A stretch of DNA of 43,346 bases, from positions 1 to 43,346 of the IMG/VR virus record IMGVR_UViG_3300006749_000026; one strand, given 5' to 3'. Position 1 is the first letter of the stretch, and every line of letters begins with the position of its first letter. The position numbers and the translations under genes were made by a program. Of the stretch, positions 36,717 to 43,346 are shown in pieces. This DNA comes from a virus. The notes under the pieces are model-generated. The model ran no database searches, was not told the origin of the DNA, and worked only from the letters and a program-made list of their open reading frames with translations.

Positions 36717-39132
36717 TAGTAGAAAAAATACTTACGAAACATTAGAAAACAGCGCTTTAATTGAAATGGCGTTAGGCACTAATGTAGTAGACACACAAGA
36801 TGCGTTTGACGATATGCTCATTGAAAAGCTATCGTTAGAAAAAATAAAAAGCGGTATAGATAGAACCACAGGTGCTCCAGGCAACGTTAGGTTTAGCGTT
36901 GGAGCTGCTCAGAGTCCAGAAGATAAATTAGCTACACTCCAAGTGTTTTATCCAGATGCTATGCGTGTAGAAGACCTAGATCCACAAAGCGGAGCTATGG
37001 AGTTTGGTTATGGCAACTTTGCTTTTACCAATCCCGAAACAGGTAAGCTAACTTTATATGATGAATTTAATCCAAAGTTTTTAGGCATACCTATACCAAC
37101 AGGAAGAGATTTTTTAGATGTTGGTCCAGAGGTGGCAGAAACAGCAGGCGCCATTGGCGGCTTGATTGGTGGTGGTTATGCAGGCGTATATACTACTGGT
37201 CCAACAGGAGGCCTTGCAAATCCTGTCACTATGGCTATAGCTGGAGAGGGTTTAGGATCTGCAACAGCAAGAGAATTATATATAGGCATGGGTGATATTT
37301 TTGGTGAAACAGTTGATTCCAGAAATCTTGGAGAGCGAGCAGTTGACTTTACACAAACAGCTACATTCAATGCTGCGGCTGGACCTTTACTAAGCAAGAC
37401 TTGGCAGGGTATAAAATATGTAGGAGGGCAACCTATAAGATATATGACAGGTGGAGCTTCTCCAAACGCTCAACAAACTTTAGAAGCCTTTGATTCGGTT
37501 GGTATAAGCAATCCAACCGCAGGACAGATTACTAGTAATCCAACTTTAAATTTAATTGAAGGAGGCTTGGCTGCCATGCCTACTTCTACAAAAATTATGC
37601 ACCAAAACGCTGCTCAAACTGTTTCTGAAATAGATATTTTTGCAAAAGAATTAGCAAAAAAATATGGCGGTATAAGAACCACAGATGAAGCTGGGTTAGC
37701 TCTTATGACAGGAGCTAGGCAAGCAAGAGCGAGATATACCAACACAATAGACCAAATGTATAACAAGGTAAACATTGGGTTAAATCAAGACATTTCTTCT
37801 CAAGCGAAAAACACACAAGAATTTGTTAAAAAATATATGGCGCAAGCTAAAACTGCAACTGGTGAAGATACTTTAAAACCTGTTATGGAGATGGCAGCAA
37901 AAGTATTAGCAGATGCCGAAGCAGGTGTTTTAAATTACAACAACCTTAAAAACTTTAGAACTTATCTAAGAGAAAATTTAAGTTCTGCAACAGCAGCTGG
38001 TGCTAAATTAGACGCAACTGGAACTAAGATGAAAGAGCTTTATGGCTATGTATCTTTAGATCTTGGAGACTTAGTAGAAGAGGCTGGCAATGATGTTTCT
38101 AGGCTTGCTTTTAGAGAGGCTAATGAATATGTTGCTAAAATGCAAGGCGACGTTGGTGCTATTACATATTTAGACAATGTGCTTGATAAAGGCAATGTAA
38201 CTGCAAATAAAGCGTTAAAGTATGTTTTAACAGGCGCAAAAGATGGTGGCGATGACTTGTTGAGACTCAAAGAAGTTTTAAAACCAGATGAATACAATGT
38301 CATGTCTGGTTATATGCTTGGTAGGATGGGCATGCCAACTCCAGGTGTATCGCAAGGTGTTGAACTCGGAGCAGAGGGTATTGTAAAAGAAGGTGCTGAG
38401 TATATAGCTGAGCAAGGTTTTTCACCAAAAAGATTTATGACTAACTGGAACTCTTTAAGTAAAGAGGCCAAAGAAGCATTGTTTAAAGGAACTGAGTACG
38501 AAGACTTAATACCAGAATTAGATAATTTGGTGTTTACAGTAGACAAGATTGGTGTTGCAGCACAACAAATGGCTAACCCAAGTCAAACTGCTAGGATTAC
38601 GTCTTCTGTCGCTTTTATAACTGGTGTTGGAGGTGGTAGCGCAGCTAGTTTTGATTTTGGTTTTGGTGCTTTAATAGCACCCTACGCTAGTGCAAAACTT
38701 ATGACTAACAAAAACTTTGTGCGATGGCTAACCGAAGGTTTAGAAAAAACAGCTTACGATCCAGAAAGCTATGGGCAGCACATAAGAAGGCTTTATCAAA
38801 TCTACGAACTAAACCCAGAGATTAGAGAAGAGGTCAGAGCAATACTTGAAGGACAACAATTTGAAACCATTGAGCCAATAGAAGACAGAAATGCAGCTAA
38901 CGTACCTCCAGTAACTACACCAGTAAAAAATGAACAAGCATTTAGAGAAGTTTCAAATGCAGAAGTTTCTGGCAAACTTTTACCAGAGGTTCAATTAGCC
39001 GATCAAATAGTTTCTTTTGAAACACCACAGGTAAGCGATCCAGCGATGCTTATGTCACCGTCTATTCTTCCAAACGAAAAAGACAGAGAGATAGCTATGC
39101 GTGATATGGGCGGTATTGGTAGCTTGGCTTAA
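36709..39132 (+). CDS. Large internal virion/ejection protein
   Basis: 807 residues from ATG 36709 (AAGG eight bases upstream; an in-frame TTG three bases earlier is ignored). A hydrophobic Gly-rich segment (GAIGGLIGGGYAGVYTTGPT, about 145-165) could cross a membrane. The rest is mostly helical (QARARYTNTIDQMYNKV, EFVKKYMAQAKTATGED) with a second Gly/Ala patch (FITGVGGGSAASFDFGFGAL) and an acidic tail. Typical of gp16-like ejection proteins in length and place, but no transglycosylase is recognised. Confidence 0.78.
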   Translation: MSDSRKNTYETLENSALIEMALGTNVVDTQDAFDDMLIEKLSLEKIKSGIDRTTGAPGNVRFSVGAAQSPEDKLATLQVFYPDAMRVEDLDPQSGAMEFGYGNFAFTNPETGKLTLYDEFNPKFLGIPIPTGRDFLDVGPEVAETAGAIGGLIGGGYAGVYTTGPTGGLANPVTMAIAGEGLGSATARELYIGMGDIFGETVDSRNLGERAVDFTQTATFNAAAGPLLSKTWQGIKYVGGQPIRYMTGGASPNAQQTLEAFDSVGISNPTAGQITSNPTLNLIEGGLAAMPTSTKIMHQNAAQTVSEIDIFAKELAKKYGGIRTTDEAGLALMTGARQARARYTNTIDQMYNKVNIGLNQDISSQAKNTQEFVKKYMAQAKTATGEDTLKPVMEMAAKVLADAEAGVLNYNNLKNFRTYLRENLSSATAAGAKLDATGTKMKELYGYVSLDLGDLVEEAGNDVSRLAFREANEYVAKMQGDVGAITYLDNVLDKGNVTANKALKYVLTGAKDGGDDLLRLKEVLKPDEYNVMSGYMLGRMGMPTPGVSQGVELGAEGIVKEGAEYIAEQGFSPKRFMTNWNSLSKEAKEALFKGTEYEDLIPELDNLVFTVDKIGVAAQQMANPSQTARITSSVAFITGVGGGSAASFDFGFGALIAPYASAKLMTNKNFVRWLTEGLEKTAYDPESYGQHIRRLYQIYELNPEIREEVRAILEGQQFETIEPIEDRNAANVPPVTTPVKNEQAFREVSNAEVSGKLLPEVQLADQIVSFETPQVSDPAMLMSPSILPNEKDREIAMRDMGGIGSLA

Positions 39133-39383
39133 TGGCTAGAAACTACGCAAAAGAGTATGCTAACTATCATTCTCGACCAGAACAAATAAAAAAAAGATCC
39201 TCAAGAAATAAAGCCAGGCGACTTGCTGTAGCTAATGGCAAAGCAAAAAAAGGCGATGGCAAAGATATACACCACCGAGACGGCAACCCGTTAAATAATA
39301 AAAATGGTAATTTAAAATCTATGTCAAAAAGCGCAAACAGATCTTTTGCTAGGACTAAAACTGCTAGGAAAAAAAGAGTTTAA
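39132..39383 (+). CDS. Small HNH-endonuclease-like protein
   Basis: 83 residues, very basic. Core KDIHHRDGNPLNNKNGNLK has the HH pair and spaced Asn of the HNH beta-beta-alpha metal finger; the last His is replaced by Asn/Ser-rich sequence (KSMSKSANRSFARTK), so activity is uncertain. Basic flanks (RPEQIKKRSSRNKARRLAV) would bind DNA. HNH proteins may nick DNA, aid packaging or be homing nucleases. It starts at TAATGG of the ejection gene and overlaps the leftward gene by 4 nt. Confidence 0.82.
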   Translation: MARNYAKEYANYHSRPEQIKKRSSRNKARRLAVANGKAKKGDGKDIHHRDGNPLNNKNGNLKSMSKSANRSFARTKTARKKRV

Positions 39384-39598
39384 GACTCTGAGGCCAGGAT
39401 AACAGCTCCGACTACTTCGTAATCAAGATCATATCCCATTACTTTTTCGCCAGCTACTTCTACTTCCAGGTTCCTGGAGATAAGTCTCATAAGAGCAGCT
39501 TGTTGATGTAATGTTAATCTACTGAACAGATCTATAACCTCTTGAGCTTCCAGGACTGGCCTGTAAGATTGTGGTACTTGTTTTTGTTTCTTAACCAT
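39380..39598 (-). CDS. Small helical protein, leftward
   Basis: 72 residues from the ATG at 39598 (in-frame ATG 39616 and GTG 39622 are possible). It is helical (EVIDLFSRLTLHQQAALMRL, ISRNLEVEV) with a C-terminal strand pair ending VVGAVILASES. No family recognised. It sits five bases after the stop of the putative RHH gene, so they form one leftward transcript; its end converges with the HNH gene. Confidence 0.7.
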   Translation of the reverse strand: MVKKQKQVPQSYRPVLEAQEVIDLFSRLTLHQQAALMRLISRNLEVEVAGEKVMGYDLDYEVVGAVILASES

Positions 39599-39602
39599 AG
39601 AA

Positions 39603-39776
39603 TTAAATATCTTCATGTTCACTTATTGCAGCTAATCTTTTGTGTTCTTTTTGTATTAATACTTTTAGCTGATCTATCTTAGATCTGTGCTCGGTCTGGC
39701 AGATCTCATTTAATAGATCATAAGTAGCTGGATCTACCGCTAAACTTTTTCTAATTTCTTTGCCTTCGTTGTTCAT
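39603..39776 (-). CDS. Putative ribbon-helix-helix regulator
   Basis: 57 residues on the minus strand. A short N-terminal strand (EIRKSLAVDPATYDLL) leads into helices NEICQTEHRSKIDQLKVLIQ and KEHKRLAAI. A strand plus two helices with R-K-S-L alternation at the start fits a ribbon-helix-helix DNA-binding dimer; certainty is moderate because the family is very short. It is preceded by a promoter (39820-39848) that faces a rightward oxygenase gene, so it might control that divergent region. Confidence 0.6.
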   Translation of the reverse strand: MNNEGKEIRKSLAVDPATYDLLNEICQTEHRSKIDQLKVLIQKEHKRLAAISEHEDI

Positions 39777-39819
39777 TTTATATTTCCGTTCAATACTCTA
39801 TGTGTGTTTCGTTTGGTAT

Positions 39820-39848
39820 ATTCTATAAAAATTTACACAAATATACAA
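39820..39848 (-). promoter_or_regulatory. Leftward sigma70-like promoter
   Basis: Reading the minus strand, TTGTAT (39843-39848), 17 nt, then TAGAAT (39820-39825). The predicted start near 39813 gives a leader of about 37 nt before the RHH-like ATG at 39776. No strong Shine-Dalgarno follows. Confidence 0.6.
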
Positions 39849-39863
39849 GAAATTATTAGTTTT

Positions 39864-39876
39864 TATCTGATATACT
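39864..39876 (+). promoter_or_regulatory. Extended -10 promoter overlapping a TATCTGATA dyad; probable leaderless start
   Basis: TGATATACT (39868-39876) forms an extended -10 and the ATG of the oxygenase is at 39884, only 7 nt later, with no Shine-Dalgarno. TATCTGATA (39864-39872) is a 9-bp dyad over the -10. The mRNA is probably leaderless, and a repressor at the dyad would block it. Confidence 0.5.
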
Positions 39877-39883
39877 AAAAACC

Positions 39884-40597
39884 ATGTACAAACTTAGAGA
39901 TTACCTCTTAAGCATGCAGTCCAACTGGATGATCAATCACAAGACTCAACAAGCGGTTGAGGACAGTATGCCGCAGATTATTAAGTATCGTTCTGCAAAT
40001 GGCCTGGAAGATATGGGCAAAACACCTGTGCATGACGTTGTAAAGAAGATCTATCCAGAGATCTACAGGTTTCCATTATTTCGCCGACACTTCTGCACAC
40101 TCTTGATCAGAGAGATCGAACACATGAAAAAAGAAATAGGGTTCCAGGGCAATGAGAGTGAAGATGTTTACCGCCAGATCCCAGAGATTGTACTCAAAGA
40201 ACAAGTACCAGAGCTGTATCGAACTATGTGGTTTGTGGTCCAGACCGTTCTCAATCCTATCTTTAATGCAATCTGGCAAAGAGACTGTAGTGATCCTGCA
40301 AGCATACAGATTGCTAACTATAATTTAAGAGACAAGAAACAAGGTGCCTGGCATCACGACGAATCGGCAGATATATCAGTCGTGGTTCCATTGAATACTG
40401 GCAAGTATAAAGGTGGCGGCACTGAATTTCATAATTACGGTAAGGTCCCACCTTTACCTACTGGCCATGCGCTTATGTTTCCAAGTTTTAGTAACTTGCA
40501 TAAAGGTCTGCCCGTTGAAAGCGGTGATAGATACCTTTTGGTTTTCTGGCTTTGCGACAAGCAAAGAACTGTCGATTTATTCCATTATTTAGACTAA
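39884..40597 (+). CDS. 2-oxoglutarate/Fe(II) dioxygenase-like protein
   Basis: 237 residues. The C-terminal double-stranded beta-helix holds the iron ligands: H157 and D159 in GAWHHDESAD, H206 in NLHKGLPVESGDRY, and R216 for 2-oxoglutarate, with normal spacing. IANYNLRDKKQG precedes the triad. The N-terminal half is helical (LFRRHFCTLLIREIEHMKKE). The prolyl-4-hydroxylase-like fold suggests hydroxylation of protein or other substrate; in marine phages such genes are frequent and targets unknown. Promoter directly upstream. Confidence 0.88.
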   Translation: MYKLRDYLLSMQSNWMINHKTQQAVEDSMPQIIKYRSANGLEDMGKTPVHDVVKKIYPEIYRFPLFRRHFCTLLIREIEHMKKEIGFQGNESEDVYRQIPEIVLKEQVPELYRTMWFVVQTVLNPIFNAIWQRDCSDPASIQIANYNLRDKKQGAWHHDESADISVVVPLNTGKYKGGGTEFHNYGKVPPLPTGHALMFPSFSNLHKGLPVESGDRYLLVFWLCDKQRTVDLFHYLD

Positions 40598-40616
40598 AAA
40601 ATAACTGTTATTATTG

Positions 40617-40671
40617 TGTGTAAATAGTTGCACAGAGTTGCAACTTGTGGCATTATATCTATGTGGGAATT
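40617..40671 (+). promoter_or_regulatory. Promoter/operator block B, copy of the 19990 block
   Basis: TGTGTAAATAGTTGCA (40617-40632), second TTGCA ten bases on (40638), and TATGTGGGAATT (40660-40671), the same elements and spacing as block A. The 17-nt register gives TTGCAC with CATTAT (40651-40656), a weaker -10; the 16-nt register gives TTGCAA with TATGTG. Followed by A-rich DNA and AAGGAGG at 40690. Confidence 0.75.
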
Positions 40672-40701
40672 TTAATTAATAACAAAAAAAAGGAGGTTGG
40701 T

Positions 40702-40920
40702 ATGAGAGAGTTACCAAAGAATGTGGTGGTTGTTGATACTGAGCCTGTTTGGGTTAAGAACCCTTACACTGGTGCTGGTGTAATGCTTGATCCAGACGCG
40801 GTTGCGGTTTACGACTTTGTAAAAGGTTGTGAAATGTTCAGAGATTACGACAACGTGAGAAAGGGTTGCGACTGGTTCAAAAAAAACGAGCCAGAGGCAT
40901 ACATGGTTTTATTAGACTAA
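40702..40920 (+). CDS. Small protein, first gene of cassette B
   Basis: 72 residues from the ATG after AAGGAGG; an in-frame start at 40645 is inside the promoter block. VVVVDTEPVWVKNPYTGAGV and AVAVYDFVKGCEMFRDYDNV, KGCDWFKKNEPEAYMVLL. It resembles small phage proteins with alternating strands and helix. No motif recognised. Strong ribosome site and promoter suggest high expression. Confidence 0.75.
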   Translation: MRELPKNVVVVDTEPVWVKNPYTGAGVMLDPDAVAVYDFVKGCEMFRDYDNVRKGCDWFKKNEPEAYMVLLD

Positions 40921-40929
40921 GGAGGTGGC

Positions 40930-41103
40930 ATGATGGATTATGAATTTGACCAAAAGGTAAAAGTAGAATTGACACTAGGCGAGGTATTTGAAATCGTTGG
41001 TCATTTAAAAGATGTGATCAAAGCTAATGGTGGCACAGATAATACTGACAACGATGTTGTTAATGCTTTCAATAAACTAAAAGATATAAATGGGGGTAAA
41101 TAA
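40930..41103 (+). CDS. Small helical protein
   Basis: 57 residues (ATGATG; the second ATG gives 56). AAGGAGGTGGC precedes it. EFDQKVKVELTLGEVFEIVG and HLKDVIKANGG, then VVNAFNKLKDING. It is a strand plus helices; no family recognised. It overlaps the clamp-like gene by one base (TAATG), so translation is coupled. Confidence 0.72.
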   Translation: MMDYEFDQKVKVELTLGEVFEIVGHLKDVIKANGGTDNTDNDVVNAFNKLKDINGGK

Positions 41104-41714
41104 TGATTGATATTAAAAATGTTAATCCAGCCATGTTGGGAAAAGCTGTTGCTTTTGCTGGCAAGGGTGATTGGAGATATTACTTAAATGGTGTTTGGAT
41201 TGTAAAAAGACCAGAGGGTGGTGTTTATATTGTGGCCACTAACGCACATATTATGTGTGTTTATGCTGATAAAAAAGCAGTGGTTGAGAATGACTTTGAT
41301 CCAGTGATATTAAAATGTCACGATGATAAAAAAGATGGTAAGCCTGGTGGCAAGGTTAAAACTTTGTTTACTGATCTTAAAAAGGCCAACTGTGGTCTAG
41401 TTGACATTTATGAGATAGGCGGAAACTTAACGATTGACGGCAACGTGGTTGAAACAATAGACGGAAAAATACCAGATTGGAAACAAGTAATACCAAAGGT
41501 TGAGGATCTTAACTTGGATCAACAGTTTTACGATACCAAGTATTTAAAATTGTTAAATGAGTTTCCAACAAACAAGAAGTTCCCAAGCATGGCCTTTGTT
41601 GGTGGTGACAATCAAAAGGCTAGTGTTTGGACTAACGTGGACGGCTTGGTGTTGATAATGCCAATGAGGTGTGACATAGATATTAATACTGAAATACTTA
41701 AGGAGGTGGCGTAA
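41103..41714 (+). CDS. Sliding-clamp (DnaN-like) domain protein
   Basis: 203 residues. GGVYIVATNAHIMCVYADKK, LTIDGNVVETIDGKIPDWKQ and a C-terminal LVLIMPMRCDIDI resemble the last two domains of bacterial beta clamps, whose C-terminal strand reads MPMR. A full DnaN has three domains and about 366 residues, so this is a shorter version and might form a trimer or higher ring, or be a regulator of the host clamp. Stop encoded through LKEVA, which also contains the next gene's AAGGAGG. Confidence 0.7.
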   Translation: MIDIKNVNPAMLGKAVAFAGKGDWRYYLNGVWIVKRPEGGVYIVATNAHIMCVYADKKAVVENDFDPVILKCHDDKKDGKPGGKVKTLFTDLKKANCGLVDIYEIGGNLTIDGNVVETIDGKIPDWKQVIPKVEDLNLDQQFYDTKYLKLLNEFPTNKKFPSMAFVGGDNQKASVWTNVDGLVLIMPMRCDIDINTEILKEVA

Positions 41715-41938
41715 TGATTGACGCAAAAGTGACGGGATACTGGGGAGCTGGTATTCCGATCGACAAAGGAAGAGTGATCACTAATCATAACGACGGTTAT
41801 GTGACGATCAAGTGGGACGATGGCAGAGAGGTTATGCACTTAGAGCACAATATCAGAGACGGTGCCTGGCATAACCACGATACGAAAAAGTATGGTTTAA
41901 GCGCTATCGGTATTTACTGGGGAGCTCACTTATATTAA
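41714..41938 (+). CDS. Small beta-rich protein
   Basis: 74 residues after AAGGAGGTGG that lies in the upstream gene's last codons. VTGYWGAGIPIDKGRVITNH, GYVTIKWDDGREVMHLEH and a Trp/Tyr-rich end (IYWGAHLY) suggest an SH3-like or Tudor-like barrel. Function unknown. It converges on the exonuclease gene with a 4-nt overlap of stops. Confidence 0.72.
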   Translation: MIDAKVTGYWGAGIPIDKGRVITNHNDGYVTIKWDDGREVMHLEHNIRDGAWHNHDTKKYGLSAIGIYWGAHLY

Positions 41939-42702
41939 TAAAGATCTGATAACTCTACAGTCTGGATTCCTTCCAGGTTGTAGGGTTTAAAATCATCCTG
42001 CTCTTTACATCTGAGCAATAGTTCCAAGGCCTGTTCATTCCTAGCTTGTGCATAAGCAAGCGCCTCATCTGATAAACGATACACACCATAAGGATAAGGG
42101 AATTGTTTTTCCTGGGCCAAGAAGTTGAATCCGTCAGCTCGCAAGCCAGAGGCTCTACAGCCGTCAACATATAGTGCTGCTTGCATGTGATAGTTGAAAC
42201 CATTGATCGCTTGTCTAAAGCCACGAGGTGAGGCGTCACGACATGTTTTAAGATCCCAAACGTCCTGGTTATCATACCAATCCAATCTGCATTTAAAGGG
42301 ATGGCCGTGTAATTCAAAAACTAAAGTTAGCTCGGCCCTGTGATCTTCTTTAGGAATATAGTCGGCAACGACTTCTCGACGTTCCATACAAACGTCGTAC
42401 ATGTCCTGGGTGATCGCAGTCTTATCTTCAGCAGTGGCCATAAAATCTTCGTACTCAGCTTTACCAGCTTTGGTTCTGCGATCAAACTTTGGCATGATCA
42501 CAAACTCTTCATCAAACTTATGATGTTCCAGAAACACCGTATGTTGCACTCGGCCCTCCAGGAGTGCTGGAGTCTGGACCATTTCTTTTCTATTCTTCCA
42601 GCTGTACGGGCATTTTATGACCGCGGTAAGATCGTGAGATCTAAAGGCTGGTATTTCTGCATACTCTTCATAAGGTATGTCTTCATATATTCCTGGTTTC
42701 AT
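41935..42702 (-). CDS. PD-(D/E)XK exonuclease-like (RecE/DUF3799-type)
   Basis: 255 residues, leftward. FRSHDLTAVIKCPYSWKNRK, then LLEGRVQHTVFLEH (H54), and the nuclease core CRLDWYDNQDVWDLKTC with D141, D150 and K152, a classic D-(D/E)xK. A Gln near RQAINGFNYHMQAALYVDG completes the active-site helix. The family includes RecE-type exonucleases for recombination with an annealing protein; the SSB-like gene upstream fits a replication/recombination operon. A good AAGGAG precedes its start. Confidence 0.88.
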   Translation of the reverse strand: MKPGIYEDIPYEEYAEIPAFRSHDLTAVIKCPYSWKNRKEMVQTPALLEGRVQHTVFLEHHKFDEEFVIMPKFDRRTKAGKAEYEDFMATAEDKTAITQDMYDVCMERREVVADYIPKEDHRAELTLVFELHGHPFKCRLDWYDNQDVWDLKTCRDASPRGFRQAINGFNYHMQAALYVDGCRASGLRADGFNFLAQEKQFPYPYGVYRLSDEALAYAQARNEQALELLLRCKEQDDFKPYNLEGIQTVELSDLY

Positions 42703-42711
42703 TGTCGCTCC

Positions 42712-42981
42712 TTAAAATAAATGTTCGTCTTTGGTCAGCTCAGTCATTATCAAACTATAGCCGACCAGATCATCTGCTGAATCCTCATGCCCTGGATTGT
42801 TGACAATACGGCATGATTTAAACGCGATCATCATAGCGCAGCATTGCGACGGTGTTAGTTCCATGCCAAGCAGTGCGCTCCAAGTTTTGGACAGCTGATT
42901 AAAGAAGGCCTCTGGACTATTGTAGGCATTGCCTTTGATGTCCAGGAGGTCTGCTATTTCGTTTGCTTTGTCTTTATACAT
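42712..42981 (-). CDS. DUF6378-like small protein
   Basis: 89 residues, leftward. SPEAFFNQLSKTWSALLGME, LTPSQCCAMMIAFKSCRIVN and NPGHEDSADDLVGYSLIMTE follow the DUF6378 pattern (W-S-x-L-G ... M-M ... K-x-x-R ... N-x-x-H-x-D-S ... D-x-x-G-Y). Such proteins are frequent in phage nucleotide and replication regions; I know no proven role. No Shine-Dalgarno is evident; an inverted repeat ends about 8 nt upstream of the ATG. Confidence 0.78.
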   Translation of the reverse strand: MYKDKANEIADLLDIKGNAYNSPEAFFNQLSKTWSALLGMELTPSQCCAMMIAFKSCRIVNNPGHEDSADDLVGYSLIMTELTKDEHLF

Positions 42982-42989
42982 AATATGAG

Positions 42990-43060
42990 TTGATGGGTAG
43001 CTGTCTCAACCTTTTAGGGGGGGTTAAGATCGTGAGAAGTACGGAGGTGCTACCCATCAA
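42990..43060 (-). promoter_or_regulatory. 12-bp inverted repeat between leftward genes
   Basis: TTGATGGGTAGC (42990-43001) and GCTACCCATCAA (43049-43060) are a perfect 12-bp inverted repeat around 47 nt that includes a run of seven G, an AACC/GGTT pair and GTGAG. On the leftward mRNA it lies between the SSB-like stop and the next ATG, with no following T-run. It could form an RNA switch or a DNA cruciform. Function unknown. Confidence 0.6.
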
Positions 43061-43066
43061 AAATTG

Positions 43067-43346
43067 TTAAAAGGGAATGTCGTCTTCGGTGATAGTTTTC
43101 TTCTCGTCGTCGTCAAAACCAGGACTATTCATTTCCGCTGCTGCTTGATCATTCAATGCAGATAAGTTTTCAGACTCAGATGTATCTGTAGAATTGCCGA
43201 CTGCTGCTTTGTATTCATAACTGGATTCAATATCCGTTTGTTGCCAAGGCGGTAGTGAATCAAAGATGTCACACATAGCTTTGGTTTCTGGTGAAGACTT
43301 GCCTTTGTATTCGTCACAATATAGATCCATGTCAAACGATTGTTTG
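43067..43346 (-). CDS. SSB-like protein, C-terminal part (runs off the window)
   Basis: At least 87 residues, open to the right edge (codons before Met43330 read KQSFD), so the true start is outside. The C-terminus is acidic and ends TEDDIPF, the form of single-stranded DNA-binding protein tails (D-D-[IL]-P-F) that recruit partner proteins. The middle is low complexity (STDTSESENLSALNDQ). The OB fold, if present, is beyond the window. It precedes an exonuclease, supporting replication or recombination. Another ssDNA-binding family (such as gp2.5-like) is possible. Confidence 0.6.
   Translation of the reverse strand, partial: KQSFDMDLYCDEYKGKSSPETKAMCDIFDSLPPWQQTDIESSYEYKAAVGNSTDTSESENLSALNDQAAAEMNSPGFDDDEKKTITEDDIPF

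Noticed and set aside
39132-39383. Homing endonuclease or intron hypothesis for the HNH gene
   Set aside because: The gene is flush with its neighbour (TAATGG) and no neighbouring gene is split; it looks like a resident operon gene.
40645-40701. Upstream in-frame start for the first cassette B gene
   Set aside because: It lies in the promoter block; the ATG at 40702 has a strong ribosome site.
42340-42720. Rightward 126-codon frame over the exonuclease gene
   Set aside because: It is opposite to a clear PD-(D/E)XK gene, with no motif and shadow-like composition.
1-43346. Integrase, lysogeny repressor, attachment sites or transposon
   Set aside because: None were recognised on either strand; no evidence for a temperate life cycle or insertion sequences in this window.

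Overview
The window is part of the genome of a tailed double-stranded DNA phage, most likely a podovirus-like marine virus of a Gram-negative host. The evidence is the gene set (TerL, a large P22-like portal, scaffold, major capsid protein, P22/T7-like tail adaptor and nozzle proteins, three to five long ejection-type proteins, spanins, a GH24 endolysin and an S74-chaperoned fibre). Genes are packed with 1-4 nt stop/start overlaps, and the DNA is AT-rich by eye. Many small proteins resemble families I recall from uncultured marine phages. An outer-membrane CsgG channel and a two-component spanin both imply a host with an outer membrane. Neither end is a natural end: a short gene abuts the left edge and an SSB-like reading frame runs off the right edge. 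No DNA polymerase, helicase or primase is seen, so this is only part of the genome.

Layout, left to right. 1-3834: tail appendage genes (Ala/Gly/Thr repeat protein, S74 fibre, two small conserved proteins). 3821-5296: a run of small membrane or coiled-coil proteins, probably holin-like. 5274-10063: the most remarkable part, CsgF, CsgG, a secreted curlin-like GSSN-repeat protein, a FecR-domain protein and a CHASE2-class III adenylate cyclase, all in overlapping frames. 10051-11819: spanin pair, SNase-type nuclease and endolysin. 11905-19895: packaging and head genes (TerL, an unusual-start small gene, portal, Lys-rich protein, GroES-like co-chaperonin, scaffold, decoration protein, capsid), closed by a clear terminator.

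19990-21552 is a small accessory cassette with its own promoter block, strong Shine-Dalgarno sites and a HAD 5'-nucleotidase. 21547-21654 is a compact regulatory leader (palindrome, sigma70-like promoter, RNA hairpin, mini-ORF). 21655-39383 holds virion genes: beta-rich structural proteins, four very basic small proteins, neck and tail proteins, ejection proteins and an HNH protein. 39380-39883 carries two leftward genes, including a probable ribbon-helix-helix regulator, facing a 2OG-Fe(II) oxygenase across a divergent promoter region. 40617-41938 is a second accessory cassette whose promoter block copies the one at 19990, with a sliding-clamp-like protein. 41935-43346 is leftward and holds a PD-(D/E)XK exonuclease, a DUF6378-like protein and the SSB-like C-terminus.

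How it may work together: the curli/FecR/cyclase block sits inside the lysis and host-interface region and has no gaps, so it is probably expressed late with holins, spanins and endolysin. The reading I favour is that infected cells make an outer-membrane secretion pore with a secreted beta-repeat product, plus a membrane cAMP (or cGMP) signalling enzyme. The homologies are strong; the biological role is inference.
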